Positions 59,372 through 64,000 of a stretch of DNA of 64,000 nt are shown here, piece by piece. Location of the stretch: positions 1,003,784 through 1,067,783 of the forward strand of contig JAKSZT010054578.1 in NCBI GenBank assembly GCA_026826555.1, written 5' to 3'. This DNA is from Tolypeutes matacus (lineage: Eukaryota > Chordata > Mammalia > Cingulata > Chlamyphoridae). The translations under genes and the position numbers were made by a program. Within the stretch, counting starts at the first letter, position 1. Each line of letters opens with the position of its first letter. Below the pieces are notes generated by a model, which saw only the letters and a program-made list of their open reading frames with translations, was not told where the DNA came from and made no database searches.

Positions 59372-60395
59372 GGGGAGATACCCGGGCGACACGGAAAGGG
59401 GGCCGGAATCTCCCACCGCGGGACCTGGCGGGGGCTGTAATCGGTGCCCACCCACCGTCGTCTGTTCCTAGGGGCGGGGCCCCCCGCAGCCCCCCAGGGC
59501 GCTGGTCGCCAGGGGGCGCTGCGCAGCCGGCGGAGGCCGGCCTGGGGCCGCGGCACACACCGCCCCCCACCCCGAGCCCTGCGGGGGGCGGACCCCGCCG
59601 TAATGGGGGGCAAAGAGCCGGCCCTTCCTGGGACAGCCGGCTCCTGCTCCTCTCCGCCCTGCCCGCCTGGCAACCGTCGCTGGCAGCGGTTTGGGTCCAG
59701 AGCCAGAACCCGCCTGATGGCATGATGGGGAGACTTCCGAGTCCAGCTTCCCTCCGCACCCCTGCTCTGAGCTTTCCAGAAGCTTGCCCTGCCCTGCTCC
59801 TACGACGTCCAGGTGCAGTCACGCCAGGGGGATGCCCACATCCCATTCCCGGGCTGAGCTCAGGGCCTGGCCCCCCTAGGGACATGGCTGATGAGGGAAT
59901 CAGGAGCTAAATCAGTGCTTCTGGAACATTCCACATCAGAATCATCCGAGGAACTTAAAAGTGCAGATTCCATACCCTCACCGCTGAGTCCCTGAACCCT
60001 TGCTCTGGGGATGGGGCCGGTAATCTGCATTTTAACAGGGTGGGGGCAGCTGGGTGGACCTGATGGACAAGAGCTGGGAGCAAACAGTTAGTGCCTCTGT
60101 CCCCTGGCATTTCTGGATCTCTGCCATTCCCTGCCCGGGGGCCAATATTCTTCATAAATTCTAGGAGCAAAACTGAGCCTTGTTTGTTAGTGTCCACCCC
60201 CTGTGGGTGGGGCCGGCCACGGTGGGCTCCATGGAGCCTCAGGGCCCCAAAAGCCAGGCATCTCCCACCAGCCCATGACCTGAGAATTCTAAGGCACCAG
60301 GAAACAGCCTGGGCCTCTGTTAGGTTCCTTTCCACTTACTGTGTGAGCAGGGGAAAACCTGGATTTTAAAAGCTTATCATTCTACCAATCAGGGC

Positions 60396-60401
60396 AATAA
60401 A
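60396..60401 (+). terminator. MMP25: MMP25 poly(A) signal
   Basis: AATAAA about 1.0 kb after the stop; the intervening 3' UTR is unremarkable. A nearer alternative was not seen. Confidence 0.7.
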
Positions 60402-61084
60402 AATGATTAGGGCAAAAGCCTTTATTTCTTCTGACTGTTAATGGGGTTGGTTGGACATGGGATAAGCTGGACAGGGATTAGACAGAGTGGAATCCCTTTG
60501 TTTTGCAGAAGTTAGAACGGGGGGGGGGGGGCTGGTGGAGGGGGGAGGTGCAGGGGAATGGTGGGAGGAGAAGGCAGAAAGTTGAATGGGGGGTGGCCCA
60601 GAAGAGGGGTATCCAGTGTGAAATTAGAGATTGTTTTCACTGCTACATATAAACGTCTCCAGCTTTTAACAGCTTATTAAATCTATTACACAAAAATACC
60701 ATGTCAAATCAGTTATTTCATTTTAAACACACACAGTCTCATTATCAAAATTTAAAACTTTTGTGCCTCAAAGGATACCATCAAGAAAGTGAAAAGACAA
60801 CCCACAGAATGGGAAAAAAATTTTGCAAATCATATCTGATGAGGCACTTGTATCTGAAATATATAAAGACCTCTTACATCTCAATAATAAAAAAGACAAA
60901 TAGCTCAATTTTTAAAGTGGGCAAAGGAGCTAAATAGGCATTTCTTCAAAAAGATATACAAGTGGCCAATAAACACTTGAAAAGATGTTCAACACCATTA
61001 GGCATCAGGGAAATCGCAAACCAAAGGCACAGTGAGTTACCACTTCACACCCATAGGATGGCCATAGTGAAAAAAGAATAACAA

Positions 61085-61300
61085 ATGGGAAGCTGCGGCT
61101 GTGGCTCAATCAGTGGGGCTCCCGTTTACCATATGGGAGGCCCTGGGTTCGGTTCCCGGGGCCTCCTGGTGAAGGCAAGCCCGCCCGCACGGCCTGGTTG
61201 GTTGACCCAGAGAGCACAAGCAGCAAGGGGGGGATAAATGAATAAATAAATAAAATCTTTAAAAATAAAAAAAATAATAAAAAAAAACTTAAAAAAAAAA
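61085..61300 (+). mobile_element. tRNA-derived SINE, GGGAAGCGGCTGTGG type
   Basis: AAAAAGAATAACAA at 61071-61084 recurs at 61301-61314. Head GGGAAGCTGCGGCTGTGGCT with extended A-rich tail. Confidence 0.9.
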
Positions 61301-61505
61301 AAAAAGAATAACAAGGGCTGGTGAGGATGTGGAGAACTTGGACCTTCCCCCACTGCTGGTGGGAGTGGAAGACAGGGCAGCTCTGTGGAAAGCAGTCTGG
61401 CAGTTCTTCAAAAGGTTAAAGGTTGCCCTACGACCCAGCAATTCCACTCCCAGGGATCTACCCGAAAGAAATGAAAGCAGACACATCCCTGCAGAAATTT
61501 GTACA

Positions 61506-61850
61506 GGGAAGCAGATGTGGCTCAAGCAACTGGGCTCCTGCCTACCACACGGGAGGTCCGTGGATTGGTTCCTGGTGCCTCCTAAAGAAAACAGCGAGCT
61601 GGTGCGACGGGCAGGCATGGGGAGCTCACGTGACAAGATGACGCAACAAGAGACACAAGAAGAAAGACATAATGAGAGACACAACAAAGCAGGGAGCAAA
61701 CAAAGGTGGCTCAAGCCATTAGGCAACTCCCACCCATGGGTTTGGTTCCCGGTGCCTCCTAAAAGAAACAGAGACAAACAGACACAGCAAGTGCAAATAA
61801 CAAGGCAGTGGGGAGAGATGAATAAAATAAATCTTTAAAAAAAAAGAGAA
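61506..61850 (+). mobile_element. Composite tRNA-derived SINE
   Basis: AGAAAYTTGTACA at 61493-61505 and 61851-61863. The left unit has a GGATTGGTTCC box; a second unit near 61705-61760 has GGTTTGGTTCC. Confidence 0.85.
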
Positions 61851-62182
61851 AGAAACTTGTACACGATTGTTGGCAGCCTAGTTATTTGTAATCGCCCCGC
61901 AGGTGGAAGGCCCCTGCTCCCCTGCAGTGGCGTGAGTGGCTGCCCCCAGGCCCTGAGGGCACTGCTTCCAGGTCCTGACGCGGCCACCAAGAAGCTGCCG
62001 TGGTGCTTTCTCTGGACATTGGACCCGGAGTCACTCACGCATCTGCCCACCAGCTGCCCCCATGCACCAACCTGAGTGATTTCATTCCTGAGGAAGTTTC
62101 CACAAACTTCTTTCCCATGTCTGGACTTTCTCTGAGACAGAGAGGGTGAGGGAGGCAGCCCTCCAGCTCAGACCAGAGGGCT

Positions 62183-62796
62183 GTTGTAGTTTGCTGAGCT
62201 GCTCAAGCAGATACGATAAAACCGGTTGGCTTTTAACCTGGGAATTTATTCACTTACGAGCTCACAGTTTCGAGGCTGCCAGAGGTCCTGGGCTCCTCTG
62301 CCACATGGCAAGGCACATGGTGGCAGCTACCGGGCTGGCTCTCCCTTCTCCTCCAGGTTCCGTTGCTGTCAGCTTCTGGCTTCCGAGGCTTTCTCTTCTC
62401 TCTGAATTTCATGCTCTTTAGAAAGGACTCCAGTAAGAGGGTGAAGACTCAGCCTGAATGCGGTGGATCACATCTTTTTTTTAATTTTTTTTTATTTTTT
62501 AAAGATTTTATTTATTTATTCATTTGTCCCCCCCTTGCTGCTTGTGCTCGCTGGGTCAGCTAACCACGCCGTGCGGGTGGGCTTGCCTTCACCAGGAGGC
62601 CCCGGGAACCGAACCCGGGCCCTCCCATATGGTAAACGGGAGCCCTACTGATTGAGCCACAGCCGCTTCCCAAGTGGATCACATCTTAATCTAAGATCCT
62701 ACCCACCTAAAAGTCTGGTTACCTTCGGTCCACACCCACAGGAAAGGTTAACTTTAAGAACATCCTTTTCTGGGGTCCATCCAGCTTCCAACCAAG
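62183..62796. repeat. Interspersed repeat of unknown class with nested SINE
   Basis: TTGTAGTTTGCTGAGCTGCT at one end and CCAGCTTCCAACCA at the other resemble a high-copy repeat with GGTTGGCTTTTAACCTGGGA and CATGGCAAGGCACATGGTGG blocks. Class (LTR or DNA transposon) is not decided. Confidence 0.45.
62477..62673 (-). mobile_element. tRNA-derived SINE, GGGAAGCGGCTGTGG type
   Basis: The 14-bp duplication GTGGATCACATCTT lies at 62463-62476 and 62674-62687. Confidence 0.92.
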
Positions 62797-63700
62797 GTAG
62801 AGACGGTGGTGTGGGCGCGGGACTCGCTGGCCCATGGCAACTCCGAGCTCTGGCTCTCTGGCTCGCCCTCTCTGCAGCTCTGTCTCCCACCAGTCACACC
62901 CCTGCACACGCACACACTCAGCCCCTGCAGGAGCTCCTCCCTCCTCGGTGCAGAAGCCTCAGCTGCGCCTTGCCGGAGCGCACGGGGAGGAGAAGGGGAT
63001 TGTCCACTGGAGGCCCAGGCCGGGAGATCTCTGTGTAGAGGTGACCCCAGGAGGGAGCTGAGGACCTGACGGGTGGTGGGAAGGGGAGTCTCTGCTCCAG
63101 CATTTCTTCTCACAGGCCTCGGCCCCTGGAACCCGAGGCTGCCAGGTGCTCCTCCATGTCCCTCTGGGCAAGAGACAGCAAATGTTGAGGGCACAGGCCC
63201 CGGCCTCGCTGGTGGGCTTGGCAGGCTGCCTCCGGCCTGCTCTCCGGGGCCAGGGGCACCCACAGTCCAGGGGTTCCCATGCTCAGAGGACCCCGGCTTG
63301 GCTGCATGCTCTGCCGTCACTGTCTTGAAATTCTGAATATACCTGTGAACGGTGGGCCCCACGTTTCCACTGTGGTTCTGCCCTGCAAGAGATGGAGCCA
63401 TCCAGGTTACGGGGCCAGGACTTAGCTCTGGGAAGTAAATTCTGCGGTCGGCTGCGCGTGTATTGGCGTGTGCGTGTGAAAAGGCACGCGCTTTCAGGAT
63501 CTGCAGGGGTGTGTGTGTCAGAGCTGAGCCGGCAGGGTCTAGGGCGGTGAGTGTGATGGGAGAGGGAGCGATTTAAAATCAGACCTCGCAAGGCTGCCCT
63601 TCACGTGAGGCTGGACGGCAAGATGGTGCCACTGCTGGGTGTGGCAATTACCCAGTTCCCCCGTACCACCTTTATCTGGGGAGAGGTAGGTATCTTCTCC
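62797..63700. other. Intergenic stretch, nothing recognised
   Basis: Downstream of MMP25, where IL32 would follow in human, I see no IL32-like exon or other gene within the window. Confidence 0.5.
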
Positions 63701-63719
63701 ACTTCGACATTTTATTTGA

Positions 63720-64000
63720 TTTTTAAAAATATTCTAGTCCCAATTTTTCCATTTTTAAAAATTAGAGCAGTTATAGGTTTACAGAAAAACCATGCAGAGT
63801 ACAGATTTCCCTGTACGTCCCCACACACGGTTTTTCCTATTCACATTTTGCATCAGTGTCGTACTTTTGTTACAATTGTTGAACAAATATTATTATCGTT
63901 ATGCTATGAACTCTAGTCCCTGGTTTATATGCTGTGCTGCAAAGTTCTCTGGGTTTTTTTCCTTTTAAATTTGTATTCTGGTAGCACACATAAACCTAAA
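63720..64000 (-). repeat. Old L1M 3' fragment (runs off the window)
   Basis: GTTATAGGTTTACAGAAAAA, CCCCACACACGGTTTTTCC and TTGTTACAATTGTTGAACAA are ancient L1 3' end blocks. Confidence 0.7.

Larger units (their letters stand above)
60620..62060 (+). repeat. Old L1 ORF2 3' fragment, forward, with two SINEs
   Basis: Forward blocks: CAAATCATATCTGATGAGGC, GTGGCCAATAAACACTTGAA, TGGTGAGGATGTGGAGAAC and CGACCCAGCAATTCCACTCC are typical of the L1 ORF2 end. Frames are broken. Confidence 0.8.

Noticed and set aside
60420..64000. IL32
   Set aside because: Human gene order would place it after MMP25, but no exon with a recognisable IL32-like product was found in the window.

Overview
The window is mammalian nuclear DNA with intron-containing genes, CpG-island promoters and old LINE/SINE debris. 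The many tRNA-Ala-like SINEs (heads reading GTGGCTCAA..., internal GGTTCGGTTCC-type B boxes, A-rich tails with AATAAA runs) look like the DAS SINEs of armadillos. A xenarthran, probably Dasypus, is therefore my inference; it rests on repeat type, not on a database match. Gene order matches human 16p13.3: CLDN9(+), CLDN6(-), TNFRSF12A(+), HCFC1R1(-), THOC6(+), BICDL2(-), MMP25(+). All seven reading frames can be followed from ATG to stop, with phase-consistent GT/AG junctions in the spliced genes.

Layout. 1-17.1 kb holds no host gene. It starts with a CpG-rich stretch and then consists of nested repeats: solo LTRs with 5-bp target duplications, an endogenous-retrovirus env remnant, a reverse-oriented L1 interrupted by SINEs and an LTR, a second L1 fragment and a 100-N assembly gap. 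17.1-39 kb is the compact gene cluster with few transposons. CLDN9 and CLDN6 converge; CLDN6 and TNFRSF12A diverge from a shared CpG island; TNFRSF12A and HCFC1R1 converge with poly(A) signals about 280 bp apart; HCFC1R1 and THOC6 diverge from a promoter of about 400 bp; THOC6 and BICDL2 converge. 39-50 kb is dominated by old L1M sequence and one full-length L1 carrying at least six inserted SINEs. 51-60.4 kb is MMP25, with CpG island, ten coding exons and poly(A) signal. 60.6-64 kb is again L1, SINE and other repeats.

The genes are functionally separate. Two encode claudins of tight junctions; one is the small TWEAK receptor Fn14; one is an HCF-1 binding/export cofactor; one is a TREX mRNA-export WD40 subunit; one is a coiled-coil motor adaptor; one is a GPI-anchored matrix metalloproteinase. 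Adjacency is ancestral synteny, and promoter sharing is the only visible functional link.

I did not find an unknown gene system. The strongest unusual signals are a 224-bp tract almost identical between the inverted claudin paralogues (probable gene conversion), tandem-monomer 5' regions on two L1 copies, a retroviral env remnant with its segments out of canonical order, one LTR that received three SINEs, an 85-nt intron and a possible alternative first exon in BICDL2, and paired ZNF143-like sites at the HCFC1R1/THOC6 promoter.
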